Of a stretch of DNA of 64,000 bases, positions 51,462 through 59,115 are shown piece by piece. How positions within the stretch are numbered: position 1 is the first letter of the stretch; each line of letters starts with the position of its first letter. Location: NCBI GenBank assembly GCA_001799715.1, contig MGTZ01000060.1:30120-94119 (forward strand), in the 5' to 3' direction. The notes beneath the pieces were generated by a model. That model worked only from the letters and a program-made list of their open reading frames with translations. It ran no database searches and was not told the DNA's origin. This DNA comes from Elusimicrobia bacterium GWB2_63_16 (GTDB lineage Bacteria > Elusimicrobiota > Elusimicrobia > Elusimicrobiales > UBA9959). The position numbers were made by a program, and so were the translations under genes.

Positions 51462-52202
51462 ATGAAAATCGCTAAACTTACCGCCGTCCTCGCCCTCAGC
51501 CTGGCCCCGCTGGCCGCCTACGCCACGCCGTCCACGCAGGTCTGGATCCCGTCCACCGACGTGCAGAAGTACAAGAGCGTCCACCTCAACGTCGACAACT
51601 ACGTTTCCTCCGAGCAAGAAACCGCCGGCAACTGGAAAGCCCCGCTGCTGGTCATCGGGCCCACCGTGGGCGTGCTGCCCTACGAGAAGGTGCAGGCCGA
51701 GATCGGCTTCGACCTGATGCGCGCCGGCCTGGCGGCCGACAGCGACCCGCTGTACCTGCACGCCAAGCTCGGCACCCCCGAAGGCAGCGCCTTCTCCGGC
51801 AGCCCGGCCCTGGCGCTGGGAGGCTACAACTTCGGCACCAAGAAGGACGTGACCGACCAGAACATCATCTACGGCCTGGCCGCGAAGAACGTGGGCAAAC
51901 TGGGCCGCTTCTCCGCCGGCTACTTCTCCGGCAACGACAAGGTGCTGGTGGACGAGAACGGCGACAAGGCCAATACCGGCGTGCTGCTGTCCTGGGACCG
52001 CACCATCTCCGAGGTTTCGGACAAGCTGTGGGCGGCGGTGGACTACCAGGGCGGCGACTCCGCTCTGGGCGCGCTCAGCTTCGGCCTGGCCTGGGCCTTC
52101 TCGCCCAACACCAGCGTCATCTTCGGCTACGACGTCTACAACAACGACAAGATAGCCGGCGCGAACACCTACACCGTGCAGCTCGACATCAACCTCTGGT
52201 AA
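51462..52202 (+). CDS. Putative outer-membrane beta-barrel protein
   Basis: The ATG follows TAAGGAGATACA. The 246-residue product has a signal peptide (1-21, 'LAAYATPS') and alternating amphipathic strands ('PLYLHAKLGTPEG', 'GRFSAGYFSG', 'NTSVIFGYDVYN'). It ends 'YTVQLDINLW', the aromatic C-terminus typical of BamA substrates. No specific family is recognised. It stands between two terminators as a single unit. A porin-like or structural role is possible. Confidence 0.65.
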   Translation: MKIAKLTAVLALSLAPLAAYATPSTQVWIPSTDVQKYKSVHLNVDNYVSSEQETAGNWKAPLLVIGPTVGVLPYEKVQAEIGFDLMRAGLAADSDPLYLHAKLGTPEGSAFSGSPALALGGYNFGTKKDVTDQNIIYGLAAKNVGKLGRFSAGYFSGNDKVLVDENGDKANTGVLLSWDRTISEVSDKLWAAVDYQGGDSALGALSFGLAWAFSPNTSVIFGYDVYNNDKIAGANTYTVQLDINLW

Positions 52203-52222
52203 ACGTCTGGTTGAAGCCGACG

Positions 52223-52257
52223 GAAGCCCCGCCTCCCGGCGGGGCTTCTGCATTTTC
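52223..52257 (+). terminator. Rho-independent terminator
   Basis: GAAGCCCCGCC (52223-52233) and GGCGGGGCTTC (52238-52248) form a perfect stem with a four-base loop; a short T-rich tail follows. Confidence 0.8.
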
Positions 52258-52314
52258 TCCGTACGCGTTTGCGTAGGTGGGCTATCCGGGTTTGTAATAC
52301 TGCAGCTAACGGCC

Positions 52315-52370
52315 TTGACAAACAGCCAGACCTCTGGTATACTTCAAGTATTGAATAGTTTATTCTTCAA
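52315..52370 (+). promoter_or_regulatory. Promoter of the marR gene with overlapping TTCAA/TTGAA operator repeats
   Basis: TTGACA (52315-52320), exactly 17 bases, TATACT (52338-52343): a near-consensus promoter. Overlapping its -10 and the start site is TTCAA-GTA-TTGAA (52343-52355), with a third TTCAA at 52366-52370. This is the expected place for autorepression by the MarR protein encoded 5 bases further on. Confidence 0.8.
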
Positions 52371-52374
52371 ACAT

Positions 52375-52815
52375 ATGAGCCTTGAATCCAAAGCACGCGA
52401 ACTCTCCGACTGCATGCACGCCATTATGGCGGAGACCCAGCTTAACGACAAGAAATTGATGAGCTTTCTTTCGGCCTTCGGTCCCCAGGAGTTTCATGTG
52501 CTGATGACGGTCGGGCACCAGGGAAACTGCATCATGAGCGATATCGCCGCCAAGATGCAGCTTTCTTTGAGCAGCATTACCGGCATCGTCGATAAACTTG
52601 AAGCCAAGCAGGTCGTGCGGCGTGTCCGCTCGGGCGAGGATCGCCGCATTGTGCAGGTCGTTCTCACGGATGAGGGGAACAAGGTTTATCAGACGGCGCT
52701 GGAAGGGCATCTCGAACTGATGCGTACGCACCTTAAGGCGCTCGATCCGCAGGAGCAGGACACGTTCGTGGCATTGTTCAGGAAAATAGCTACTACGATA
52801 AAGGAGCGAAAATAG
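52375..52815 (+). CDS. MarR-family transcriptional regulator
   Basis: I start at ATG 52375 because the longer frame begins inside the promoter's own -35. The 146-residue product is a MarR-type winged helix: an N-terminal dimerisation helix, the DNA-binding helices 'MSDIAAKMQLSLSSITGIVD' and 'LEAKQVVRRVRSGEDRRIVQ' with the wing residues 'GEDRR', and the C-terminal dimer helices. MarR regulators often repress neighbouring efflux genes and are released by the transported compound; the next genes here are TolC-like and RND. Operator-like repeats lie at its own promoter. The region is more AT-rich than the rest of the window. Confidence 0.92.
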   Translation: MSLESKARELSDCMHAIMAETQLNDKKLMSFLSAFGPQEFHVLMTVGHQGNCIMSDIAAKMQLSLSSITGIVDKLEAKQVVRRVRSGEDRRIVQVVLTDEGNKVYQTALEGHLELMRTHLKALDPQEQDTFVALFRKIATTIKERK

Positions 52816-52932
52816 CCGGCATTTTTTTTGCCCAGAATACTTCGATTTATAAATATTTCCATATCAGAAGCACATAAATAATGAACAGATAGTGCAGGCA
52901 CAGAATACGCAAAGCTCTTGGCAGATAAATAT

Positions 52933-54414
52933 ATGAGACACATCACACACCAGGCACTGTTAAAACGTTTTTCATCCATTGCGGCCCTGCTGCTCATCTC
53001 CTGGCTGTCCGCCGCAAGCGCAGCCGAGACGCTGACGCTTACGGATTATCTCGGGCAGGTGAGCGCCAACAACTGGAGTTACCAGGGCTCCCAACGCCAG
53101 AAAGCCGGCTCGGACGCCCGCAAGCGGGAAGCCGACCTGGTCTTCAGTCCGTCCTTTTTCACGGAAGCGCAGATAGCCTCGGATAAGAAGGAACCCGACA
53201 TGGGCATGGCCGGGGCGGCCAACTATAAGGAACTTAAAAGCGAGACGTATACCGCGGGGGTAAGCCAGACCTACCCTACCGGCACCAGGGCGAAACTTTA
53301 TTATTCACTGAACCATTACAGCTACCTGTACGACGGCTCTCCGGACACCCGGTATTATACCGCCAGCCCCGTGGTGGAACTGACCCAGCCGCTGTGGCAG
53401 AACTACGGCGGCAGAGCGGACAAAGACAACGAGGAAGCCACCCGCGCGCAGGCTGAAGCCGACGCCTGGAACGCCGAGAGCGACCTGCGGACCCTGCTGG
53501 TCAACGCGGAGAAGTCATATTGGGACCTGGCCACGTCCAGGGAATTGGTACAGGTGCGCGGCAAGGCTATGGAGGAGGCCCAGGCCATATACGATTATGT
53601 CAGCAAGCGGGCCAGCATGAACCTGACCGACAGGTCCGACGCGCTGCAGGCGCGCGCCTCGCTGGAGACCGCGCGGCTTAACCTCAAGAGCGCCACGCAT
53701 AACGAAGCCGCGGCGCTGCGCGCGTTTAAAGCGTACGCCAACATGGGAGAGGCCGTACAGGTGCCGGAACTTATGCAGATAAATTGGGACAAGGTGCGGG
53801 CGCTGCCGGACCCTGTCTGGGTGAAAGGCAACCGGGCGGACGTAAAAGCGGCCGAAGCCGCCGCCAATGCGACCGCGGCGAATGCCCGCATACTGGCCGA
53901 AAAAGATAAACCGGCGCTGGACCTTAAATTGAGCTACGCGCTAAACGGCCGCGACGCGGACCTCTCTTCCAGGGTATCCGATTCGCTGAACTGGGACAAA
54001 CCTACCGCAAAGGCCGGGCTGACCTTCTCGATCCCCTTCAATTATTCCGCCTCTAAAGAAGCGCGGGCCGGCGCGCTGCTCAAAGAGAAGGCCGCGCAAC
54101 TTTCCTATAAACAGAAATTGCTGGCCCAGGCGAGCGACTGGCGCGACCTTACGGCGAAGCTGAGCGACGCAAGGGAGCGGCTTGAGCTTTCCTACACCAT
54201 AGAGGAAGCGCAGCGGGCGAAGCTGGAATACGAGAAGCAGCGCCTGAAGGAAGGCCGTACTACGACCTACCAGGTTCTCACCTTCGAGCAGGATTATACC
54301 AACGCCCAGTACACGCGCGTCAGCGCCGCGGCGCAGGTGCTCTCCACCCTGGCCAATCTCAAGCTTTACGTGCAGGCCGGCAGCAACCCCGCCATCGCCG
54401 GGTCAAAGGAATAA
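52933..54414 (+). CDS. TolC-family outer-membrane efflux protein
   Basis: The ATG at 52933 begins a signal peptide ('MRHITHQALLKRFSSIAALL', cleavage near 'ASAAE'); a TTG 15 bases upstream is also in frame. The 493-residue product has the TolC layout. Two repeats contain long helices ('ESDLRTLLVNAEKSYWDLAT', 'LTAKLSDARERLELSYTIEE'), with strands between ('ASPVVELTQPLWQNYGG' and 'KAGLTFSIPFNYSASKEARA'). It forms the outer-membrane exit duct for efflux or secretion. It stands between marR and the RND gene and starts 118 bases after marR, in an AT-rich gap that could hold its own promoter. Confidence 0.88.
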   Translation: MRHITHQALLKRFSSIAALLLISWLSAASAAETLTLTDYLGQVSANNWSYQGSQRQKAGSDARKREADLVFSPSFFTEAQIASDKKEPDMGMAGAANYKELKSETYTAGVSQTYPTGTRAKLYYSLNHYSYLYDGSPDTRYYTASPVVELTQPLWQNYGGRADKDNEEATRAQAEADAWNAESDLRTLLVNAEKSYWDLATSRELVQVRGKAMEEAQAIYDYVSKRASMNLTDRSDALQARASLETARLNLKSATHNEAAALRAFKAYANMGEAVQVPELMQINWDKVRALPDPVWVKGNRADVKAAEAAANATAANARILAEKDKPALDLKLSYALNGRDADLSSRVSDSLNWDKPTAKAGLTFSIPFNYSASKEARAGALLKEKAAQLSYKQKLLAQASDWRDLTAKLSDARERLELSYTIEEAQRAKLEYEKQRLKEGRTTTYQVLTFEQDYTNAQYTRVSAAAQVLSTLANLKLYVQAGSNPAIAGSKE

Positions 54415-54417
54415 CTT

Positions 54418-57400
54418 ATGTCTCTCGCCGAATTATCCATAAAACGTCCCATCTTTATAACCTGCCTGGTCCTCCTGATGCTCGTGGTGGGCTGGACCTG
54501 CTTCAAGCGCCTGCCCGTGGAGAAAATGCCTGACACCAGCTTCCCCACCATAACGGTTACCACGCGCTACACCGGCGCCGGCCCTTCGGAAATCGAGACA
54601 CTGGTAACCAAGCCGCTTGAAGACGAGCTCAGCACCATCTCGGGGCTCAAGCGCGTGACCTCCAAAAGCATGGAGGGCGTAAGCCAGATCACGGTCGAGT
54701 TCAACTTCGGCTCGGATGTCAACCTGATGTCCGAGAAGATGCGCGACAAGATAACCACGGTAAAGGCCACCCTGCCCGCCGACGTCAAGGACCCCACGCT
54801 CTCGCTGATGGACCCGGCCAACATGCCGATACTCAAGCTGGTGGTGTCGGCCGACCTGCCGGAGAGCAAGCTTTACGACGTGGCCGAATATACCATAAAG
54901 CCCGCGCTGGAACAGGTGAACAACGTGGGCTCGGTGAAACTGACCGGCGGCCGCAAGCGCGAGATCCAGGTGGTGCTGGACCGCGCCGCGCTTAAGAAGC
55001 GCGAACTCTCGGTCTCGGGCGTGGCGTCGAGCCTGTCCGCCTCCGGCGAGAACGTGCCCGGCGGCAAGGTGAACAGGGGCGGCCAGGAGATCACCTACCG
55101 CAGCATGGGCGAGTTCGCCAGCGTGAAGGAGATAGCCAACACCGTGCTGGGCCTTTACGGCAACGAGGTGGCCACGCGCGTCTCCGACATAGGCAAGGTG
55201 TACGACACCGTGCAGGACGAGACCACCCGCGTGTTCGTGGACGGCAAGAAGTCGCTGTTCATCCAGATCTACCGCCAGTCGGGCGCCAACACCATAGGCG
55301 TGGCCGACGACGTGAAGAAAAAACTGGAGGCCCTCAAACCCGCGCTGGAGGCCCTGGACGGCAAGCCGCGCATCAGCGTGCTCCAGGACTCCAGCACCGA
55401 CATCAAGGACAACATCACCGACGTGGAGGAGACCATCTTCATCGGCATCCTGCTGACCATCGTGGTGGTATACTTCTTCCTCGCCAACGGCCGCTCTACG
55501 ATAATAACCGCGCTGGCGCTGCCCAACTCGCTCATCGGCGCGTTCATCCTGATGGCCGTGGCCGGCTTCTCGCTCAACATAATTTCACTCCTGGCGCTGA
55601 GTCTGGCGGTGGGCTTGCTGATAGACGACGCCATCGTGGTGCGCGAGAACATCTTCCGCAAGATGGAGCAGGGCGAAACGCCCGAGGAGGCCGCGGTGAA
55701 CGGCACCAAAGAGGTGCAGCTCGCCGTCATAGCCACCACGCTGGTGGTGCTCTCCGTGTTCGCGCCGATAGCGCTGGTCAGCGGCATGGTGGGCATGCTG
55801 ATGAAGCAGTTCGGTCTCACCATCTGCTTTGCCATGCTCATCTCGCTCTTCGACGCGCTCACCATAGCGCCCATGCTGTCCGCCTACCTCGGCAAGTCCG
55901 GCCGCGCGGGCGGAGAGGACAAACCCTCGCTCTGGGCGCGCGTTATGGCTAAGCCGCTCGGCTGGTTCGAGAGCTTGAACACCGCGCTCGCCAACGGCTA
56001 CGAGCGCCTGTTGCGCTGGGTGGTGGTCCATCCGCTTAAGACCCTGGCCGTCAGCGGCGCAGTCTTCCTGCTGTGCATGAGTTCCTTCACGAAAGTGGCC
56101 ATAAACTTCATGCCCGACAGCGACACCGGCCAGTTCGGCGTGGACATGGAACTCTCCCCGGGCGCCAGCCTGGACGCCATGCAGGCCGTGGCCGACAAGG
56201 CGGTGGCCATAGTAAGGGCCAGCCCCGAGGTGAAGCTGACCGCGCTCACCGTGGGCGGCACCAACGACGAGGCCTATAAGGCGAGCCTCTACATCCAGCT
56301 CAAGGACCCCTCCGAGCGCAAAGCCACCACCAAGGAGATGAAGTCCCGCCTGCGCGCGCAGCTGGAGCCGGCCATACCCGAGGCGAGTCCGCTGGTGAGC
56401 GATTACGACCCTACCGGTTCCTCTAAGAGCCAGCCGCTGCAGTTGAACCTGATAGGCACCGACCAGGCCGCGCTCAACGCCTACGCCGAAAAAGTGATTA
56501 TTAAGTTGAAACAGGATAAGCGCCTGCGCGACATAGACACCAACTACCGCCCCGGCAAGCCCGAGCTGCAGATAAAGGCCGACCTGGAGAAGGCCAAGAT
56601 CTACGGCGTGAACACCCGCACTATCGGCGAGGAGATCCGCGCGCAGGTGGAGGGCGTGACGCCGGTGAAGTTCCGCGAGAACGGCCAGGAATACGACGTG
56701 CGCGTGCGCCTGCAGCCGGAGCAGCGCGACCTCGCCTCCAACTACCAGGCCATCTACGTGCCCAACGTGAACGGCCGCCTGGTGCGCCTGACCGACGTGG
56801 CCGCGGCTACCTCCGAGAAAGGCCTGGCCACCGTGGAGCGCGTGGACAAGGGCCGCTACATCCAGATAAAGGCCAACCTGGCGCCCAAGGTGGGCCTGAA
56901 CGACGTGGTGAGCAGCGTAAAACAGCTGTTCGCCGGCGAGCTGCAGCCGCCCAAGGGCATACGCTGGGTTTTCGTGGGCGAGTCGGAGAACATGCAGGAC
57001 ATGATAAGCTCCATGGTGATGGCCGTAGGCTTCGGCATCCTGTTCATCTTCTTCGTGCTGGCGAGCCTGTACGAATCGTTCGTGACGCCGTTCACCATCA
57101 TGCTGGCGCTGCCGCTGGCCATGTGCGGCGCGTTCGTGGCGCTGCTGGTGACCGGCGCGTCTTTCAGCATCTTCACGGCGATGGGCCTGATCATGCTGCT
57201 CGGCATAGCCTGCAAGAATTCCATCCTGCTGGTGGACTACACGGCCCGCCTGATAGCGGAGGGAAAAGACCGGACGGAAGCCATAATAGAGGCCGGCAAG
57301 ATAAGGCTGCGCCCTATCCTTATGACCTCGATTGCGCTGATAGCCGGCATGATCCCCGTCGCCATCGGGCTGAACGAAGCCTCCAAGCAGCGCACCAGCA

Positions 57401-57552
57401 TGGGCGTGGCCGTGATAGGCGGCCTGATAAGCTCCACGCTGCTCACGCTGATAGTGGTGCCGGCGGTGTTCGCGTACGTGGACCGCTTCCGCATCTGGAG
57501 CGGCGGTGTTCTGGCCCGGCTGGCCGGCTACCGGTCGGGGCCGGAGGCATAA
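54418..57552 (+). CDS. RND-family efflux transporter (HAE1-like inner-membrane pump)
   Basis: The 1,044-residue product has the full RND architecture. It has an N-terminal helix ('LSIKRPIFITCLVLLMLVVG'), a first periplasmic loop, helices 2-6 with the proton-relay Asp pair in 'LAVGLLIDDAIVVRENIF', a second large loop (about 560-860) and helices 8-12 ('LIMLLGIACKNSILLVDYTA'). The Asp-Asp pair and overall sequence fit the HAE1 (drug) group rather than metal pumps. It starts 3 bases after the TolC-like gene. A membrane-fusion protein gene, normally next to such pumps, is missing here. Confidence 0.93.
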   Translation: MSLAELSIKRPIFITCLVLLMLVVGWTCFKRLPVEKMPDTSFPTITVTTRYTGAGPSEIETLVTKPLEDELSTISGLKRVTSKSMEGVSQITVEFNFGSDVNLMSEKMRDKITTVKATLPADVKDPTLSLMDPANMPILKLVVSADLPESKLYDVAEYTIKPALEQVNNVGSVKLTGGRKREIQVVLDRAALKKRELSVSGVASSLSASGENVPGGKVNRGGQEITYRSMGEFASVKEIANTVLGLYGNEVATRVSDIGKVYDTVQDETTRVFVDGKKSLFIQIYRQSGANTIGVADDVKKKLEALKPALEALDGKPRISVLQDSSTDIKDNITDVEETIFIGILLTIVVVYFFLANGRSTIITALALPNSLIGAFILMAVAGFSLNIISLLALSLAVGLLIDDAIVVRENIFRKMEQGETPEEAAVNGTKEVQLAVIATTLVVLSVFAPIALVSGMVGMLMKQFGLTICFAMLISLFDALTIAPMLSAYLGKSGRAGGEDKPSLWARVMAKPLGWFESLNTALANGYERLLRWVVVHPLKTLAVSGAVFLLCMSSFTKVAINFMPDSDTGQFGVDMELSPGASLDAMQAVADKAVAIVRASPEVKLTALTVGGTNDEAYKASLYIQLKDPSERKATTKEMKSRLRAQLEPAIPEASPLVSDYDPTGSSKSQPLQLNLIGTDQAALNAYAEKVIIKLKQDKRLRDIDTNYRPGKPELQIKADLEKAKIYGVNTRTIGEEIRAQVEGVTPVKFRENGQEYDVRVRLQPEQRDLASNYQAIYVPNVNGRLVRLTDVAAATSEKGLATVERVDKGRYIQIKANLAPKVGLNDVVSSVKQLFAGELQPPKGIRWVFVGESENMQDMISSMVMAVGFGILFIFFVLASLYESFVTPFTIMLALPLAMCGAFVALLVTGASFSIFTAMGLIMLLGIACKNSILLVDYTARLIAEGKDRTEAIIEAGKIRLRPILMTSIALIAGMIPVAIGLNEASKQRTSMGVAVIGGLISSTLLTLIVVPAVFAYVDRFRIWSGGVLARLAGYRSGPEA

Positions 57553-57635
57553 CACGGATATGAGGCGGGACGGTACCGCGACACTTTTTCTCGCGCGGAT
57601 TGTCCTAATTAATAGCGAAGCAGGCCGGAGTTCAC

Positions 57636-58220
57636 TTGACCTATTCGGAGTCGGATGATGAGGAGTTAACAAAAGCCGTCCTGGACGGCGATCATGAGGC
57701 TTTTGCCGGCCTCGTGGCGCGCCATCAGCGAAAAGTGCTCGGCTTCTGCCTTTCCATGCTGGTCAACCCGCAGACCGCGGAAGACGCCGCCCAGGAGATC
57801 TTCACAAAGGCTTTCACAGCCCTGCCGCAATTCCGCGGCGGGGCGGCTTTTTCCACCTGGCTTTACCGCATAGCTTACAATCACTGCTGCAATATCCGCG
57901 CCAAAGACACCAGGACCAGACAGGAAAGCCTGGATTCCATGGCGGAATCGGAAAGGGATAAAGTACTGAGCGCGCAGGTGCCAGGAGCGGAACCCGCCGA
58001 AACGGATCTAAGCGCCATGGCTCTTGGCGAACTTCCGGCCGAGTACCGGGCCGTCCTGGCGCTGCGCCTGGAGGGGGAATCTTACGCCGCCATAGCCGCC
58101 GCCCTGGGCACTTCCGTGGATTCGGTCAAGGCCAGGCTGCGTCGGGCGCGCGCCATCCTGCGCATAAGGCTGCGACACCTTCTGCCCGAAGACTTGTCTA
58201 AACCTACGGAGCATAAATGA
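57636..58220 (+). CDS. ECF-type RNA polymerase sigma factor
   Basis: Translation should begin at the TTG at 57636, which has a ribosome site (GCCGGAGTTCAC); no in-frame ATG exists before the region 2 domain. The 194-residue product has sigma region 2 ('GLVARHQRKVLGFCLSMLVN', 'EDAAQEIFTKAF', 'FSTWLYRIAYN') and region 4 ('LPAEYRAVLALRLEGESYAA', 'SVDSVKARLRRARAILR'). It belongs to the RpoE-like group. The next gene, overlapping by 4 bases, encodes a zinc-finger anti-sigma factor. Envelope-protein genes follow, which fits control of cell-envelope stress. Confidence 0.92.
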   Translation: MTYSESDDEELTKAVLDGDHEAFAGLVARHQRKVLGFCLSMLVNPQTAEDAAQEIFTKAFTALPQFRGGAAFSTWLYRIAYNHCCNIRAKDTRTRQESLDSMAESERDKVLSAQVPGAEPAETDLSAMALGELPAEYRAVLALRLEGESYAAIAAALGTSVDSVKARLRRARAILRIRLRHLLPEDLSKPTEHK

Positions 58221-58672
58221 AACAGGGACATTATTGCAGTCAACTGGAGGCCTTCCATGACGGAGAGCTTCCCCAGGCCGAAAGGCCCGCCATGGCGGAG
58301 CACGTTAAGAACTGCCCCGCCTGCCGCGAGGAATTAGCCGGCCTGCGCGCCCTTGAAGGCATACTCAGGCCGCAACTGTCGCAGGCCGACATTATCGAAC
58401 CGGTCATGAGCAGGGTAGCGGAACTGGTCATCGCCAGGCCTCCCAGCGCGCTGACCATACTGGCCGGCTGGTGGAAGGTGCCGGCCCTGGCTCTTGCCTC
58501 CTGCGCCGTTTACGCGCTCTGCGTGGAAACCGGGCTGCTGCCGGGCGCGCGGTCGCAGCTGGTGTCCGTACTAAGCGCCTACAACAGTTCGCAAAAGATT
58601 TCAGCCATGCTCTACGGAGGGCAGAAGGCCGGCGACGAGCAGCTTCTGGCCTTATTGTTCGAAGGAGACTAA
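58217..58672 (+). CDS. Zinc-finger (zf-HC2) anti-sigma factor
   Basis: The 151-residue product begins with the cytoplasmic zinc motif: 'YCSQLEAFHDGEL', then 'HVKNCPACREEL' (HxxxCxxC). A membrane helix follows (about 85-105, 'WWKVPALALASCAVYALCVE'), and a short extracytoplasmic tail (to 151). Such proteins bind the sigma factor until an envelope signal releases it. The overlap with the sigma gene (ATGA) supports the pairing. The outer part is small, so sensing may rely on the next gene product. Confidence 0.88.
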   Translation: MKQGHYCSQLEAFHDGELPQAERPAMAEHVKNCPACREELAGLRALEGILRPQLSQADIIEPVMSRVAELVIARPPSALTILAGWWKVPALALASCAVYALCVETGLLPGARSQLVSVLSAYNSSQKISAMLYGGQKAGDEQLLALLFEGD

Positions 58673-58676
58673 AAAT

Positions 58677-59081
58677 ATGAATATACGTTGGAACCAGGTG
58701 GCCATAGCCGCGGCGATAGGTTTTCTGCTGGGAGCCGTGTTTTCCGATCTTTACCGGATGCACTTCCGGCCGCACTGGCCGCCCCCGCCGCACATGAGCG
58801 GAGGCCCCATGGAGATGTTCAACCGCGAGTTGGAACTCAGCGAAACCCAGAAACAGGAAGTCTCCGCCATTTTCGAGAAGTACAAGCCGGAAATGGACAA
58901 GGCCATGGAGGCCAACAGGACCGAAATGGAGAAAGTAAGGGGCCGCATGAAAGCCGAACTAAAGAACATCCTTAATCAGGACCAGTTGAAAAAACTGGAG
59001 AGTATGGAAAAAGAGTTCGGCAAGCGCGGTCACCGAGGGCCCATGGGAGATCGCCCGCCAATGGGACAGAGGCCCTTCTGA
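58677..59081 (+). CDS. Spy/CpxP/CnrX-like periplasmic sensor or chaperone
   Basis: The 134-residue product has an N-terminal membrane helix (about 8-25), so it is probably membrane-anchored in the periplasm. His, Pro and Met-rich stretches come next ('HFRPHWPPPPHMSGGP'), then a helical hairpin with 'LSETQKQEVSAIFEKYKPEM', a variant of the family's LTxxQ motif, and an acidic/basic coil. The tail is rich in Gly, Pro, Met and Arg ('GPMGDRPPMGQRPF'). CnrX-like relatives sense metals and control a sigma/anti-sigma pair, and Spy/CpxP relatives bind unfolded proteins. The position 4 bases after the anti-sigma gene supports a sensing role. His and Met residues could bind metal. Confidence 0.8.
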   Translation: MNIRWNQVAIAAAIGFLLGAVFSDLYRMHFRPHWPPPPHMSGGPMEMFNRELELSETQKQEVSAIFEKYKPEMDKAMEANRTEMEKVRGRMKAELKNILNQDQLKKLESMEKEFGKRGHRGPMGDRPPMGQRPF

Positions 59082-59115
59082 TGCGGCAAGAACAATGCTT
59101 TAAAAGATCCGCGCG

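Noticed and set aside
52315-52374. Upstream TTG start for the MarR protein
   Set aside because: The TTG is the first part of the promoter's -35 box, so it cannot be in the transcript.
57565-57635. Terminator or ECF-type autoregulated promoter between the RND and sigma genes
   Set aside because: A weak CCGCG/CGCGG pairing and no recognisable ECF -35/-10 pair; too little to call.
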